Shown here in pieces: positions 50,282 through 64,000 of a DNA stretch of 64,000 nucleotides. The first letter of the stretch is position 1. Every line of letters begins with the position of its first letter. The translations under genes and the position numbers were made by a program. The notes under the pieces were generated by a model. The model ran no database searches and was not told the origin of the DNA. It saw only the letters and a list, made by a program, of their open reading frames with translations. The DNA comes from Rhyacichthys aspro (taxonomy: Eukaryota; Chordata; Actinopteri; Gobiiformes; Rhyacichthyidae): the NCBI GenBank assembly GCA_036850595.1, contig CM072153.1, positions 10,806,169 to 10,870,168 on the forward strand. Direction: 5' to 3'.

Positions 50282-53200
50282 AATGGTATCGGCGGTCCAC
50301 AGCGCTCCTGACACAAGGATGCAGCTGCAACAGCCAGTTTTAATCAACAAACAGCAAACACAAGTCCCACTCATGCAGCAAAGTGGCTTATACCATAAAA
50401 GCCACCCTGTTAGCTGTCATTCTCATGTGACACAGATTTTTGTCAAAACAATTCGTTACAGTAAAAGCAAATGACTCAATGTCCTCTGTATTTTGAACAC
50501 AAATAGAGCAGCACCAAGTCTTTAATGCTCCAGGTCGAGTAAAAGAATGAGCAAAAAGCACACTCCTGGTGGGTGTCAAAATGAGCACATGAACATGTTT
50601 GCTTGGAGCTGGGTGCCAGGGTAAACAATACAGATCCTATTTGTGCTTCAGTGTTAAGGAGCTGCTGCGTGAGGAAACTGTGCTGCAAGAAGTGTTCAAG
50701 TGAACTAAGAATACTTCCACTGAGCACCACAAACTAATTCTGGAAAATGTTGTCCTACCACACATGGTTGTCTGTCCTTAACTCTATGTAGGTGCTAATG
50801 CCTTTTTGGTTTATGTTTAGCTTTTGTTTTGTTGAGCACTCCCATTGTCTTTCTATACTCATTAAGGGTTCTAAGATGGCTACCACAGTTATGCCTTTAT
50901 GAACAGAACAGAAAAGTGTGGCTTACACAGAAATATCCAGTGCTTTATTATGAGTATGTCTCCATCAAAGCCTCAAAAAAAACCCATCAGATTAACTTTT
51001 GCCTAGATTATTATTAGATTATCCTGTTTATTCAAATACAAGGTGGTGTATTTTTTAATTTGATAAAAAGACACATTCCAGATGTGAAGTCAGCACATGG
51101 TAGCATGGCTGCAAACATATACATATACTTTTGTATACATGGCAGCACGCACACGTTAATTGTTAGAAAGGGCACCCTACCATCATTGTTATGATAAAGT
51201 ATCACAGTGCTTATTCTGACAGGTACACACAAAACTAATAACACCTCTATGCAAATATATTAAACAGTCATCCTACCTTTACTTTCTCATAAATAATAAA
51301 TACCTGTGGCGCAATATTTGTTGCATGAATGTCAGACATCTCCTGCAGGCAGAATCCTGCAAATGGTTTTGTTTGAACATGACGAAAAATGTGATTAAAA
51401 AGGCTAACAAGTTTATATTTATTATTTTGCTGGATGGATTTTCAGAGTATCTCTTCCTTGTAAAATATGAAATGTACACCATGTGGCTTTTTGTGGTTTG
51501 CATTTTACACGTTTCAGGAAGTGTGGAGTGAATCATCACACATTCAGTGGAGGAGCTTGTACAATCCTCATCTTCATGAACCATATTCCACTCTGCACCT
51601 TCAAAGCTTTCAGAAATAGTAAAGAGTGTTTACTCTGTCTCCTACTGCTGTAGCTCCTCCTGCGAGAGGAGCCTTCAGCTCTCAGGATTAAATCACTGAC
51701 TTCATTCACTGCAATAATTAGAGTCAATATGTCAAATTGATTCTGGTCAGTCATGTAGCCCACTTTACTATTCTGCTGAAGAGATGAACAGCTCTTGGCT
51801 ATAATAATGAGCAATACTTATCTGTTTGTCCCCCCAAAAAGTGCCACATGCTTCACTAAGGGTACTGTGATGTCGTTTGATTTCAAAATCACCACTCCCT
51901 AAACAAACAAGGCATGGTTTTGCACTGCTTGGCTGGAGATAAATGAGTAGTGTGCAGGACAGCAGCACAGGCTGAACTGGGGTCAAGCACCATTCAGCCA
52001 GACAGCCCAAGAGACCACACCAACTGTCACAACACAGAACCCTTGAGAGAGCCCAAGCAGACGAAGTGGGGAGGGAGGCGGGAATAAAAAAAGTGAAGTT
52101 AGAGCATGACTTACGACTGTACTGATGAGGCAGAGGGAGCAGATTTATCTCAGAGTTCCCGGTAAATGCTCCTCGCAGCAGCGCACTCTCCCATTTAGCC
52201 AATGGGGGTTAGAGCAACCACTAATCTGTCACATTAGAGCTGTGGCAGAAGGACAGCAACAGAGTGTGGAAATTTTGGGTCAATGGCGGAATCATTTGAG
52301 TGTTACTTCTGACCGGTGTCCTTCGTCCACTGCCAAGGCCACACTTATGGAGAGGGCTGGCCATTAGATGCCACATGAGGGTTTCAGAGGAGGTCCAATG
52401 CCTCTTCTGACAAGCGTGTTATTAAAGGGTGGGTACGTAATTAGACGGAGCACCAGCAAGTACAGAATCTGGAACATCATTAACACGCTCACATTGTTGA
52501 AGTGGGAGCTGTAATTAAAGGGTTCCCTCCGCAGTGGGAGGGGGCTTTGATTGGAGGTGCAGAGGGACAAAATGATTTCACTCAGCTTCCACTAGTGGCT
52601 GTTGTGACCTTCACACCAGTTGGCAATACACAGTCTATGTCTACATCCAAACTGATTAGGCTTCTATCTCCATGTCTACTATATAGACTTATCTGTGCGC
52701 ACATTTGAGGATACAAAGTCATTTAGACATTAACATCTGACAGAGAGGGGGCAGAATCAGTAATGGAACTTCTCAATCAGAGTAAAGGTCCATTACAAGG
52801 ACAGGGGAAAACTATCCTTTTAAACGACCTATGGATCAAGAAACTGAGCAATAGATAATCTGTAAAACTTTGCTTGTCTCCATCATTTAGAGAATTTTGT
52901 GCGATTTGTTGCACAGATATTTATGGACTTCCTGACTTTGCCATGTATTTTCATGTGCAGTGATGCTGTGGGCTTTTGAGGGTTGAATGCAAACCAAAAA
53001 GGGCATTGTCTGTATCCAACGCATGACCCAATGCTCCAAAGACCCTGCAAAATGACTCATCCGACAGATATCCAGGGTCAAAGTCAGCAGGCTAGAGCAC
53101 AGCATTGTCTGGGATGGTTTCCCCCAAAGGACAGAGAACTAGTCAAAAAACATCAGTATAAGAAGTGCATGAGCAATCGAGAAATAGCAAGACCTTGTAA

Positions 53201-53424
53201 AGTATATTTTTGCCTTAACCCAGAGAAGATTGTGTTTATGCACTGGAATTGAAAGTGCAGTATGGTAAGTAAGTAATGAGCTGTAGTTTTAGACTGTAGA
53301 TCATCAACAAATGCAAAATAGTCAAAGGACAATATGAAGGTGAACAAACAGTAAAATGATGCCTGATAAACACAATTAAACACATTACACGTTAAAATTA
53401 TTTCTGTCTGTCATTCAAGAGTGC

Positions 53425-53640
53425 AATTTAACGAATGAATGAATGAATACATGAAGCCTTTACTCCCCCAAGGGGAATTTATCTTGCACCAAGAGCTTAA
53501 AAACACAGATACATTCGACACTGCAGACAGGACAACACAGTGGAAATAACAAAATTATTAAAAAGCACAGCAAGACAATAAATAATATAATAACATTTTT
53601 TCCCGGCTGCTTTTCCTGTCTGTGCTGAACACGTATTGAC
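53425..53640 (-). mobile_element. 5'-truncated retroelement tail with GAAT repeat end
   Basis: Read on the minus strand it contains tattatttattgtcttgctg, ggtgcaagataaattcccct and tgggggagtaaaggcttcat, and ends in a run of ATTC units. A CCCCTTGGGGG-like segment followed by AAAG and a short microsatellite tail is typical of LINE 3' ends in fish. There is no coding capacity. Confidence 0.5.
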
Positions 53641-56600
53641 CACATAATGTCGATTCACTGACATGAAACCAGCGGTCATCTCAATTATTCAGCCAACCCT
53701 TGTGGCACCTGAATTAGCTTCAAGCCCGCTCTGCGTAACACATTCAGTAACATCACATTATATTGGTCCACTCTCTTTATCATCAATGAGTTACCCTTTG
53801 AAACAAAATGATTCAATATCAGACATTTCACTGACAGCAGGAGTATGTAACCTGACTACAATCTGTTAGTACTAATGGCTGGCACATACATTAGTATACC
53901 CTTATGTCTGTTCCATCTTCTGTTATACCAAAAAGTAGCTCACATCAGCAGTATATAGCTCAACAGCTGATATACTGACTCCTCAGTCGCTCTTTAAGTT
54001 ATTGTTTCTCTGTCTATTTCCATTTACTTCTCTTTCTCTCCTCCTTCTCTTGTCGACATTATACTGACATTAAAAAAAATTTTTGTACTGCCCAATATCT
54101 TGCTTATAACTCCTAGCCCCCATCTCAAATGATACAGTATTGCTGTAGCTGATTTGTATAAAGATAACTTCATGAATGCACGGATGCCTCACTCAGTCAA
54201 ATCAGCAAGACTGTGAACAAAGAAAACACATTCTGAATTCTTATCTTAGACATGACCAACCACGTCAGTGCTTCAGAACACTGCATGAATGTAAAGCTGA
54301 TATATACACATTATGGCATCTATTTTGTCTATGTCTTAATCTTGCAATATTATACAGACTGAAATGTGGCCACAACTTGCCTCACGACAGATTCAAGAGA
54401 ACTTATAGCATAGCCCATTCTTTTTCACTTATTCCTATTTGTTGCATGCACAGTCCTTGAATTACATTGTAAATTCTAATATGTCTAAGTGAGGTGTATA
54501 AGCCTAATGTCGTGTGAATGTCTTTGAGCCAATGAAGGAACATATGCCAAGGGGAGAAATGTGGTGTCCTGCTCATCTTGGCTCAGGTTTTGTTTTCCAT
54601 TAGTCAGAGTTATAGCCCAGAGGCACTCTGTGAGAGCACTTAAGGCTGGTGATAAATACACAGCACACTAAAACAAAGTTGAGTGACAATTCAGGGACAA
54701 CACACACCTACGTCCTGCTACAGTCATCCATTCTGAACTGCCACATTCTGCAGTGGCGTCATAAGGACAAAATGAACTGCATTCTGTTGTATAAGCCATA
54801 CCTTTGGGGTCCACAATGATTTGGACATGCTAATATGAACTGACTTGTGCTGTGTGAAACTTGAAGACGTCTTCAGTGACATTTATATGATTCATTCCGC
54901 TTGCCTGGCATGTGTGTGTAGACCTCATTAATCTGACTCTGTAGGCAGCCTCAATCAAACACTCTACTGGGCAACATAGCGGATAGTTTGAGTCAATGCC
55001 AGCAGCAATCTTGGACATCGTTATAGCAAAGTGTTTGAAGCCTATGTTGCAGCAAAGTAATGAGTTTTCTGTCAACTATAACAGATGCATTTTCACCCTT
55101 AAAAAGGTGAGCTTACATTTATTTTTTACATATTTAGTAATAGGTATAGCAGGATGATGTTGGGTAAATAAAGTAGACTTCAGTGGCTGTTTATATCTGG
55201 TTAGCTTTTTAAAAAAGAGCCATCAAAAATTTTACTAAGTGTTGAGCTTTGTTATATTACAGTGCCACTTCTTGCACAGTACCAAGACACAATGCAAACA
55301 GATTCAAGAGAGTGCAGAAATACCTTTGACAGTACAATAAATTCCAAATAGTCGAAATTGGTTGAGGAGCGCTGCGATATCTTTGAAGCATTAGTAAAAC
55401 CTGCCGCTGTTAATGAAGGACTGAAAAAGCTGTGGAAAATAAAGAAACAGAATGGGAGTGAGGCCTAAAATTTATTAGTCTGGCAAGAGACCATTTAGGT
55501 ACCAGCACTTCACTAAACAAGCAATCAAATGGTGAAAACATCAACTCATTGTTAACATAAATCACAATTATGCCACAGCTGTACACTGCAATGGCTAATA
55601 TCAGGGCAATTGCATTCGAAAAAAAAGCGTGCTGTCATGGAGTGTAGTGTAATCATAGGTTTAACTGATGTTGAAGTGGCTCATATTAAGCATGTGTGAC
55701 TCAGCTGTGACTGTGTGCTTCATTGCAGCATGCAGTGCAATGAATGGACTTGGATTAAGCTTACTAAGGAGATTAAAAAATACATAATTAAATTTTATTC
55801 CACTTAACCATTGATTTACAGACATGCACCACCTAAAGTCTCACTGTTACATAGTGAAGCATCTGAATGTATATCAAAGATTTACAACATGATTAGGTGA
55901 CTGTCAGGTAACGAAAGCATATTTTATCCAGATCAAAACCTTCCCTGAAATAATATTATTCTGATTATATCGCAATAATATTACTCAGATGTACATTACA
56001 CTTTTTGTTTGTGGACTGGGAGCAATACAGTTCATACAGAAAAACTAAACTTTATTCAATATTTACTATTCTAAATGTGGCATATTTCTGTTTGAAGCAT
56101 TGCTTTGCAGCCTTATAGATTACAATAGTAAATTCCTAACTTGAAAATGTGGCTGACATTTGACTTTTTTAATTTAAGTGAATTTCAGTCAAGTAGTAGT
56201 GATTTCTAAACTTCTAAAAGTGTATTTGTGCCCAAGCCTGAAGACATCTATATGACTTCTGACTTCTGACAAGAACATTCCATCCCTATATTTTGCAATT
56301 TCATCATACGTAACAGCATTTGAGATTTATAAAGTCAGGGGGAACATGTCCTTTGACCTTCAATATCCCAATGATTTTGATAAATATGATCAAGCAGTTA
56401 CTTTTATATTAAAAGAACTGACACTAAAAGTTACAGTCACTTAAAAAAAATGGAATCACGAGAAACTCCCTTTGAACCAAAGTCCAAATTTCAACAGAGC
56501 CCCCAGTAGATCAAATAAAACAGAGCTGCCAAAAGCTGGCATCAAGCATTGAGTAAACTTTAGCTGAATGTTCATGAGTCACCACAGGGCACTGGAAACA

Positions 56601-59587
56601 CCAGGTTCCAACTGCTGCTTGGCAGAGAAAGGGCTTTACAGGACGTCTGATGAGAAATTCATGGCAGCGCTCCTGTTTTATAATCAGATCAGGGTCAGCT
56701 TCTCGACATGAAGAGATCTCCTTTGAAGGACTGCATCTCCAAAAAATGTAGCATTCAAAGTGGGGAAAAAAAGAGCCTGAGTAGATACAAGTGCTGTCAC
56801 CTCGTCACCTGGGGACCATTCATAATCAGACGGGAGAAGAGACACTGAGGAGAGGGAGAAAGAGGGCAGGGGGCATACCGGCCAGGGCTGTGGCCCCCTG
56901 GGCCCCCCTGGGGTCTATCAGCCCAAAAAGCAGAAGACAACATCACAGGGTCACTAATAGTCATAGGCTGCACCCAAAACACACAGCAGCACGATGGTGT
57001 GGTGTAAAGCTGTGTCCAGAAAGCATGTTAGCATATCCACAAGCATACACACCGGGGAATAGTTTTTAGGCTCTAGTCTTGAAATTACAGCTTGTACAAA
57101 TGGCTGGAAGACTTTTTATAGTGTCTTGATAAAAAAAAATAAAAAAATGGAAAGGGGCTACAGCCTTTAGTCATGCATCATGTGTTTTGTATGTTTACTG
57201 ACTCATCCATCACTTTGAATAACACAGAGGAAAGATGGCTTAAAATTGAATGCAAAAAAAAGAGCAGAGCTAGTACATTGGGGAAAATATACCAGGGCAT
57301 TTTTGGCATCACTTTCAGTTGAGAGGCAGTGCCATCATTCAGCAGTAAAAAAAAAAAATCCAACTTTTAATTTTATTGTTACCTACATTGACCAGTTTTT
57401 GCCTTCACACACAACACTGTGACAGTCTTGGTCCAACAGTGCAACTCATGAGATTTTTTTCCTTGTAACCAAAAGAGCAAAGCAGCTCCAGTATCATTAG
57501 CATAAAAGTTAGAATATGAAGTGGTGTTTCTGTTAAAACCTGACAAAAAGCTTAAGAATAAGCAGCACATGGAGTGTGTTGCTGCTACTGTACTGACACA
57601 GCACCTCATAAGAGCCATTGGCAGAAACACAAACTTTGTTGTTGTCTGCTGTAGTGAATCGGATCTGTCGGCTCATCAGAGGAGAAGGATTGGAAATGCA
57701 AAATCCTTGTAATTACACACATGGGCATTACAGCATGTGAGCTGGAAGACAACCCCAGATTTAAATGTAGAGCATTTGGTATGAAATCATTGAGCATAAA
57801 AAATGAATCAGTGATGAATTCCAGATATTGCAGTACTTCAAGTCAGCCAAAAGAATACATTTTCAAACATATGCTGCATAATAGTGTTTATTTTGACACT
57901 GAATTGACATTAATGTCAGTTGACAAATTATATTATATAAAAGGTGTTAATGTCCTGCCTTAATCTAAGGTTCTAAAATGACCCTGTACTTTTGGAATCA
58001 TCACCTCAAGGTTAAAAAAATAAATATATATGGTGCATCCATTATTTGTCTCTCTTTATTTTGACATCTTTCCCACAAGTGGATTATGAAACAATAGGGT
58101 GAAAATCCCCTATTTGCCAACAAGAGGACACTGCTGTTACTGTTAATAACACTGTGTGTGTGTTAAACATTAGACAATTACAAAAAAATGGCTGACGCAG
58201 ATAGTGATGGTTGACCAATTTCTAATTATCTAATTTTCAGCCTAAATCACTTTATGTCTCAGTTGCAGGATAAATACTGTTGTGTTTGACGATTGTTAAC
58301 TCAGAGTTATGGTGCCATATAATATAATATAGTAAGTTCATATATACACTGATGGTGAAGAAGGAAATAAGTCATGACTTTAGTTTAGTCCACAGCCAGC
58401 TGGACTAAAGCCTTTCTTTCCATAAAGCTTTGGTCATAGATGCCCAGTGCATTTCATGAATATTAATGATCCTGGAGTGTTGCCCCAGTGTTCGTTAGCA
58501 CTTTCCTGAAAAGTGTCCATTTCTGAATAAAGGCAATCTCAGTGATCAGAAATATGTGTTCCCCTGCAGATAAGAAAAGAAAATGTTCCACCGTCCTCAT
58601 GTCTTTGTAGGACACTATAAGTGACAGGAACATGTCTAATCAGGTCTAGATAGACACTGATATTTAGGCTGTACGAGTTCTGTTTCCTGTGTCGAGGTCC
58701 AGAGCAGATGGCCACAGATCCAATGAGCCAAGGCCTTAATAGAGCCACAGCTGCTGGCAGACAAAGTGAATCTCCCTCCATATGCACTTCTTTGGAAAAA
58801 ACAGCGCCGTTCTGTTTGTTCTGCCGCGCGAGAGCAAAGAGACACACTCCACGAGCTACGAGTCAGTCTGCAGATACTTTGCCATTTGTACCACTTCACA
58901 CTGAGCAATTTGTTCAACTTTAACAAATGCTGACAGTGGACATTCACCCTCAGATCATGCTTGTGTTGTGGTGTAAAAACTGCTATTAACAAGGGGCTGG
59001 GTTAGAATCCGTTCCTCCAAACAAGAAGCGATCAAGCGCAGGCTAGAAATGTAGCTGTGACTGAGGAACAGCACGTGACCTTATTGAACTCAAGTAACTC
59101 AAGAGTCAATAGTGCTTTCCCAAACAGAACACTCTATAAGACTCCCTCACAGATTTACCCTCAACTGCAAAATAGTTGATGCCAATGAACAGATTTTTGT
59201 GTAATTCTAGGTGTCATGTGCTAATGCTCCACAATGCTCCTCATTTAAGCTCATTATGTTTTAGATTAATCTTGAAACACAATTATGATGAACAAGAGCA
59301 TCTTACTTTACTGATGGTGGGGGTCAGTTTGGCAGTTTTAAAAGTATAAGGTTTCAAACTTGTGCAAACCTTCTTTCTGCTCGCGCTGTAAAACAGATGT
59401 TTAATCTTTGGCATTTCCTGTGCACGTTCCTGAATTTTAAAAACTCTCCCCATTTGCTCCCTTTGATTTAGAAAAATAGGTCAATTCCTTATCAAAGCCA
59501 TCAGAGGTGAATTGAATCAGCGTAACTGTTCAAACATTAAAGTACTTTCAGATAAGGTGTGTTAATTCTGAATATGCTATGACCCCA

Positions 59588-59655
59588 GAGTGTTGGTATA
59601 GGCTGGCGGTCGTTCCCTGGTGACCCTGTCCATCGTAAGCCGTGTGAATAAAATA
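59588..59655 (+). mobile_element. Possible tail fragment of SINE-like repeat
   Basis: The sequence tataggctggcggtcgttcc followed by gtgaccctgtccatcgtaag and ccgtgtgaataaaat resembles the 3' end of the SINE-like family (ataggctccag ... gaccctg ... aagcggt ... aataa). The match is diverged and covers only about 65 bases, so the call is tentative. Confidence 0.4.
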
Positions 59656-62029
59656 GTTGTGTGAGCCCAAGCTGGCTGATTATCTCAATTCTGTGTTAGG
59701 AATATCAAGTGTGACCACTGTTATCTCCATCCGTGCAGAAGGGAGTGTTGATGGTACAGTGTAGGTGTCAAGAAGGTGAAATCCTTTTGGTCAGGGGAAA
59801 TGTGAAGATTAAAAGATACAATGTGGAAAACAGATGTGAAAAATTCAAGTGATGGACAACGAGCACCAAGTAACACGAGCAAAGGGCTTGGCATTTCTAA
59901 TTAATTTTAATTGAATCTTAAGTGTCGTTTACTGACACAAGCACCCTGGCAGCACATGCACCAAGGATTACAAATACAAAGAAATGTTCAAGTGTGCACA
60001 GGGATGTTTTAGGATATGTGGACCTGTACGGAGGGTTTAGCTACAGAACAGTGCTCATTAAGTCTGTAATGTTTGTTTGAAGGGAAAGACGAGTCTACAT
60101 CTAAGGCCAATATAAAAACCAAGGATTTTTACAGTCCTAGAGCAAACTGTCCAATTAACTGATAAGCATGTAAACTATGTTCCAGTGCCTTTTTCTAAAA
60201 ACATTTTGGTACACTATGGCCTTTATTCCACTTTATTACAAACATACTTCCACATATTCACTCATATTTAAATGGAACCTCTTTTTTTTTACTTTGCAGA
60301 TGTTCTATGTGCATACCAGGTTTAATTAGCACCGCTTTTTTGTGCTAGGGCATTCTGTGTATCAGATCATCGTATTCATTTCAACTTTGGTCTCGTCCAA
60401 GATAATTTTGAAGAGTGAAAATGCATTGGCCTGCTAAAGCTAAAACTGCAGTATTCTTCCACTTCGTACATTTTTTTCTGTCCCAAGTTATAAAGAAAAA
60501 GTCTTGAGACTTGAGTGAAGTGAGCTAAAAGGCAGATGAAAAGTGATAAGTGCTCAAAGGAAGGAGATGAAATGAAAAAAGTGTCGGTGTGGAGATATGA
60601 GAAGATGGCGGTGCAGTGATGACTGAGGGCCCATCGAGAGGATGGTCTGACATTTGCCGAGCTGTAAGAGGTTGTCTGTAGTGATATTGGTCAGGTGAGG
60701 ACGACCTCTGCAAAAAGATGGAGAAGATGCCGGACTGAAAAGCGGAGGATCCTTGAAATCTGAAGTGGATTTGTGGAGTGGGGAACAACCAGGGGAGCAA
60801 AATGGGGACAGATGGTGTTTAAACACCCTCGATGCTGAGAGCAAGAGCTGGTGTCCAACTGGAGTATAGCATCGCCCCCCGGCACCAGTTTGGACCGGAC
60901 ACAGCATCCGCACAGTATGAGCCATCTGACTATTCATTCAGTATCACTACAGTAAACACACCAGCACTCTGAACCATGAAATATGACCCACAAGCTCAAC
61001 TTTCCTTTAAAAAACACAACAATCAAGAAAAAAAAAATGTCCGGATGTGCAAATGCCTTAGTGAATACAGGAACATGACACACATAAAGCAGGATGAAAA
61101 GCCAAAGAACTAGGACATTCAAGCTCCTGTCGATCTTTCATACAGACACACCTTCAAGTCATCCCCCCAACATCAGCCACACAGCGGGGCTCTGTGCTGC
61201 TTCACACTGCTGTGACAATAATGATTACCCACCACTCTGACAGAAAAACATGCATCAACAGAACACAGCTACATAACTCAAAGCAGAAATCCACCATCCC
61301 CCAGAACAGACACCCTCCCTTAATAACTACTGCATGTTATGAGAGTCATTCCAGATATCTATTTTTCCAGATCTAATCTTCATTGTTGGTCATAAAGCAG
61401 CATTTCTACATGCATCTACAAACATCAGCATGGTTCATTTCACATGAAAAGAATTCATTTTGTTTGATGTAACGCCCTTTGGCCCAGACATCTATTACAC
61501 TCAATCAAACACTTCTGTGCATCATCTCTGCAATTTAAATAACAGAACTTAGCATCAATTACATGGACTTGGTTTAACTATTATACACACTATTATATGT
61601 TCTACCTATTTGCAAATATTCTACAGTTTTCAAGGTGGACCAGTCCAGAGAAGTATAGGAGGTAGGCATTAAATGAAATGAAGTCTGCAGGGAGCTGTTC
61701 ATGAGCCATGGATCTACACATGAGCAGCAGTTTACCCTTTGATCAAGGTCTCCTGCCTGGGAAGCCTCACAGTACATCAGCTCCACAGTACTGAATGTAG
61801 ATATGGGTAAATGGATTATAAATTATGAATAGTCAACAGTCCAAAATGTGAAAATGCAATAGCTTCAGAAATTAAAGCAGATTTTCTTGCATTGGAAAAA
61901 GTGATAGCCCTTGAAAAGTCTTTCACAAGGAGACTCATGTAGATTAAATAATGAACAATATATATTTCTAAGTTTGTGCAGATGGAGAAATCCACTCAGC
62001 ACGCACCCTTTCTCACTTGCCTATGGGTA

Positions 62030-62685
62030 CAAGAGATGGGAAGTAACAAAGTAAATGTACAGTAATACTTTGTTACTGTATTTAAGTAGATTTTTCATTT
62101 ATCTGCACTTGAGTATTTATTTATCTGGCGACTTTTTACTTTTACTCACTAGTTTTGAACAAAAATATGTGTACTTTCTACTCTTACATTGTCAGAAGAG
62201 CCTTGTTACTTTTACAACCTCCGCGGGGGACGACATGACGTAAAAGACGTGACTAACGAGAGGGAAAGTCAAGTGTGAAAATAAGGCGATTGTTGCATGT
62301 TGCAAAATATGTTATTCATATAAACTCATACACCATCTAACAGTGTTGATTGTGTGATTGTGGTGAATGGTGCAGAATGAAAATAATTGCAAAACAAATC
62401 GCATTTGCAATACTGGTTCAGCCCTGATTACTTGAAACCTAAACTGAAACAGCAAACTGACACCAACTTGCAGATTGTTAATAAAAGAGTTATTGCAGAG
62501 TTATAACAAATGTATAGTGTATGATTGACAGCAACATTAATTTTTACTTTTTCCTTAAGTGCATTTCAGAGAATGTACTTTTTTAAAGTAAAGAAGTTGA
62601 ACCAATACTTTTACCAGAGTTGTTTTTAACACAGCTATGTGTATTTCTAAGTAAGTAGAGAACGTGAATACTTTTGCCACCTCTG
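62030..62685. mobile_element. hAT-like non-autonomous DNA element
   Basis: The left end reads caagagatgggaagtaacaa and the right end, complemented, cagaggtggcaaaagtattc. These are imperfect inverted repeats of the CAGNGGTGG type found on hAT-like elements of fish. Inside are actttgttactgtatttaag, tgcacttgagtatttattta, gtgcatttcagagaatgtac and ccaatacttttaccagag, typical of this abundant family. No transposase frame is seen. I could not identify a clean 8-bp target duplication. Confidence 0.65.
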
Positions 62686-64000
62686 GTACGAACCTGTGAG
62701 ACAAGGTGATGGGCATTCCACACTCAGACATACACTTCCATCCGGCATTTGTGCTATCTGTCAGTGCTATTCCCATGCAGGGACAGCTAAAGTTGATCTC
62801 ATTAACTTGCCCTTCATTCAAACAGCTAATTACACACCAACACACAATCCCAACCTTCACAGCACAATCGAGTCCCAGAGACAGACAGAACGAGAGGGGG
62901 GAGGCTCTTCAACAAAAACAAAGAGCAGAGTGAAGGACAAGCTGAAAACAAAGTGAAGGGAGACAGCAGAGGCTTCATTACTTTAAAGCCTCTGACAAGT
63001 GTTTTACGTGAGCATAAGCTGATTTTCTCCTCTCACGCTGCAGCGGATTGGCTCACAGTCAGAATCTTTATGAAAAGCTATTTGTTTCCAGTGTCCCTAA
63101 TAAAGGAATTAATGTTATGTTAATGACTTTTCAGCCTATTACTGCACTGCTGATGGATCCATCTGTACTTGAAAATGTCTTTTCCACCAAAACCCTGCCG
63201 CATGGTTATTTGTGTCACAGTCTTTGTCAGGTAATTTATGAGAGGACATTAAGCCGTTAATACATTGTGTTACAAAAAAGACGACAGTTTAATGGCATTG
63301 CATAGATGAGCAAACTTGCCATCAATAACACAGTATAATGAAGCCTGTTGAAGGCCCAGTGGGAAATGGGAAAACATGGCTGCTGACAAAGATTGAAAAG
63401 AATTGTGTTTCGAAGTGTACTCTGGCCCATGTGCGGACAATACCGAAAATGTATAGCAAGTTGATCTTGAAGTACAAGAAAAGTTGTTGGGTGATAAATA
63501 TGAATGAAAGCAATTCATTTAAATTTCTTCTTCTGCAAAAGTAAACTGCAAAGATGCTACTTTCCATAAAAAATGCATATTCAAGACTACTCAACACACT
63601 CACGCAGTTAAGATACTCAGTCTTTACCTGGAGATTTGAACATGCCACGGCTAATTCTACATGCCCACAAGCATAAACACAGCCAGTCTGAGAACACTTG
63701 ACTATTTATAAGTAGGGAGACAAATGGATTTGACAGCAGTGATCCTTCTGTTTTGGATGAACGACAAGACACCACTGATACACAGCCTACATCATGTAAA
63801 ATGTTTGTGTTTATGTTGGATACGGCACTGTTTAAGTCTGCGAGGATCTTGTGCCCTGTTCACAATCAAGGCTGTGTTCATTTTAAAGTTGAATAAAGTG
63901 CAACTACTCATTTGTCTCTACGTGTGACAAAGGTTATATGTGGAGGTTAAGTTTTAGAGTAGTTACTTAAAGAAAATTGTGGGGTGTTTTGATGACCTTA

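Larger units (their letters stand above)
38257..64000 (-). other. CDH13 intron 1 (partial, at least 25.7 kb)
   Basis: This sequence lies upstream of exon 2 on the minus strand. In human CDH13, exon 1 codes for only about 15 residues and is followed by a very large intron. I looked on the minus strand for an ATG followed by hydrophobic codons and a phase-0 CAG|GTRAG donor and found none. I therefore treat the rest of the window as intron. It contains a 21-bp tandem triplet (40056-40118), a repeat-family copy (41851-42565), A-rich tracts (43553-43670), GC-rich blocks (42940-43400, 45690-45960), a hairpin (49264-49295), a retroelement tail (53425-53640) and a hAT-like element (62030-62685). The promoter and exon 1 could still be hidden here. 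Confidence 0.6.

Noticed and set aside
51768..52202. A 144-codon minus frame in intron 1, considered as a possible exon 1 region.
   Set aside because: Its start is not followed by hydrophobic codons and a phase-0 GTRAG donor as needed for CDH13 exon 1, and no family motif is visible.
63338..63544. A 68-codon plus frame containing GPVGNGKT, which looks like a P-loop (Walker A) motif.
   Set aside because: The frame is short, has no beta strand or other NTPase motif around the match, no splice or promoter context, and a match to an 8-residue pattern is expected occasionally by chance.
63620..63645. Complement of ttacctggagatttgaacat gives ATG ... CCAG|GTAAAG, a possible short first exon.
   Set aside because: The ATG-to-donor distance leaves phase 1, while exon 2 needs phase 0, and the peptide has no signal-peptide character.

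Overview
The window is vertebrate nuclear DNA, most likely from a teleost fish. It has long AT-rich introns, short coding exons with canonical GT/AG splice sites, and interspersed repeats of types that are common in fish genomes (tRNA-derived SINE-like elements, hAT-like non-autonomous DNA elements, non-LTR retrotransposon tails). No bacterial-type gene organisation, rRNA, tRNA gene or CRISPR array is visible. The species cannot be named from this sequence.

The only protein-coding gene I can support is on the minus strand. It is the N-terminal part of T-cadherin / H-cadherin (CDH13). Four consecutive internal exons are present, read from high to low coordinates: exon 2 (38256-38136), exon 3 (20865-20654), exon 4 (10410-10297) and exon 5 (886-734). 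They join in phase into 600 nt, about 200 codons. These cover the end of the signal peptide region, the cadherin prodomain, the furin cleavage site (RSKR) and most of EC1, up to the calcium-binding LDRE motif. Introns 2, 3 and 4 are 17,270, 10,243 and 9,410 bp. At least 25.7 kb of intron 1 and the first 733 bp of intron 5 complete the window. Exon 1 (start codon and signal peptide) was not found and probably lies beyond base 64,000. Exon 6 onward lies beyond base 1.

The introns carry many repeats. One unclassified interspersed family is present in about seven copies (7.2, 13.8, 21.8, 23.5, 25.6, 32.7 and 41.9 kb) in both orientations. Two copies contain nested insertions: a head-plus-tail remnant of the SINE-like family, and a retroelement 3' tail. 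Other elements are a hAT-like element at 62.0-62.7 kb, a short element with perfect 12-bp terminal inverted repeats at 2.43-2.96 kb that encloses seven 21-bp tandem units and an inverted counterpart, a SINE-like copy at 1.05-1.4 kb with fragments elsewhere, and retroelement tails near 24.5 and 53.5 kb.

The other open reading frames are short, resemble no family I recognise, and fit chance expectation for 64 kb. I see no undescribed gene system. The most interesting non-coding items are the multi-copy repeat family, the 21-bp hairpin-forming array and a few GC-rich intronic islands that could be regulatory.
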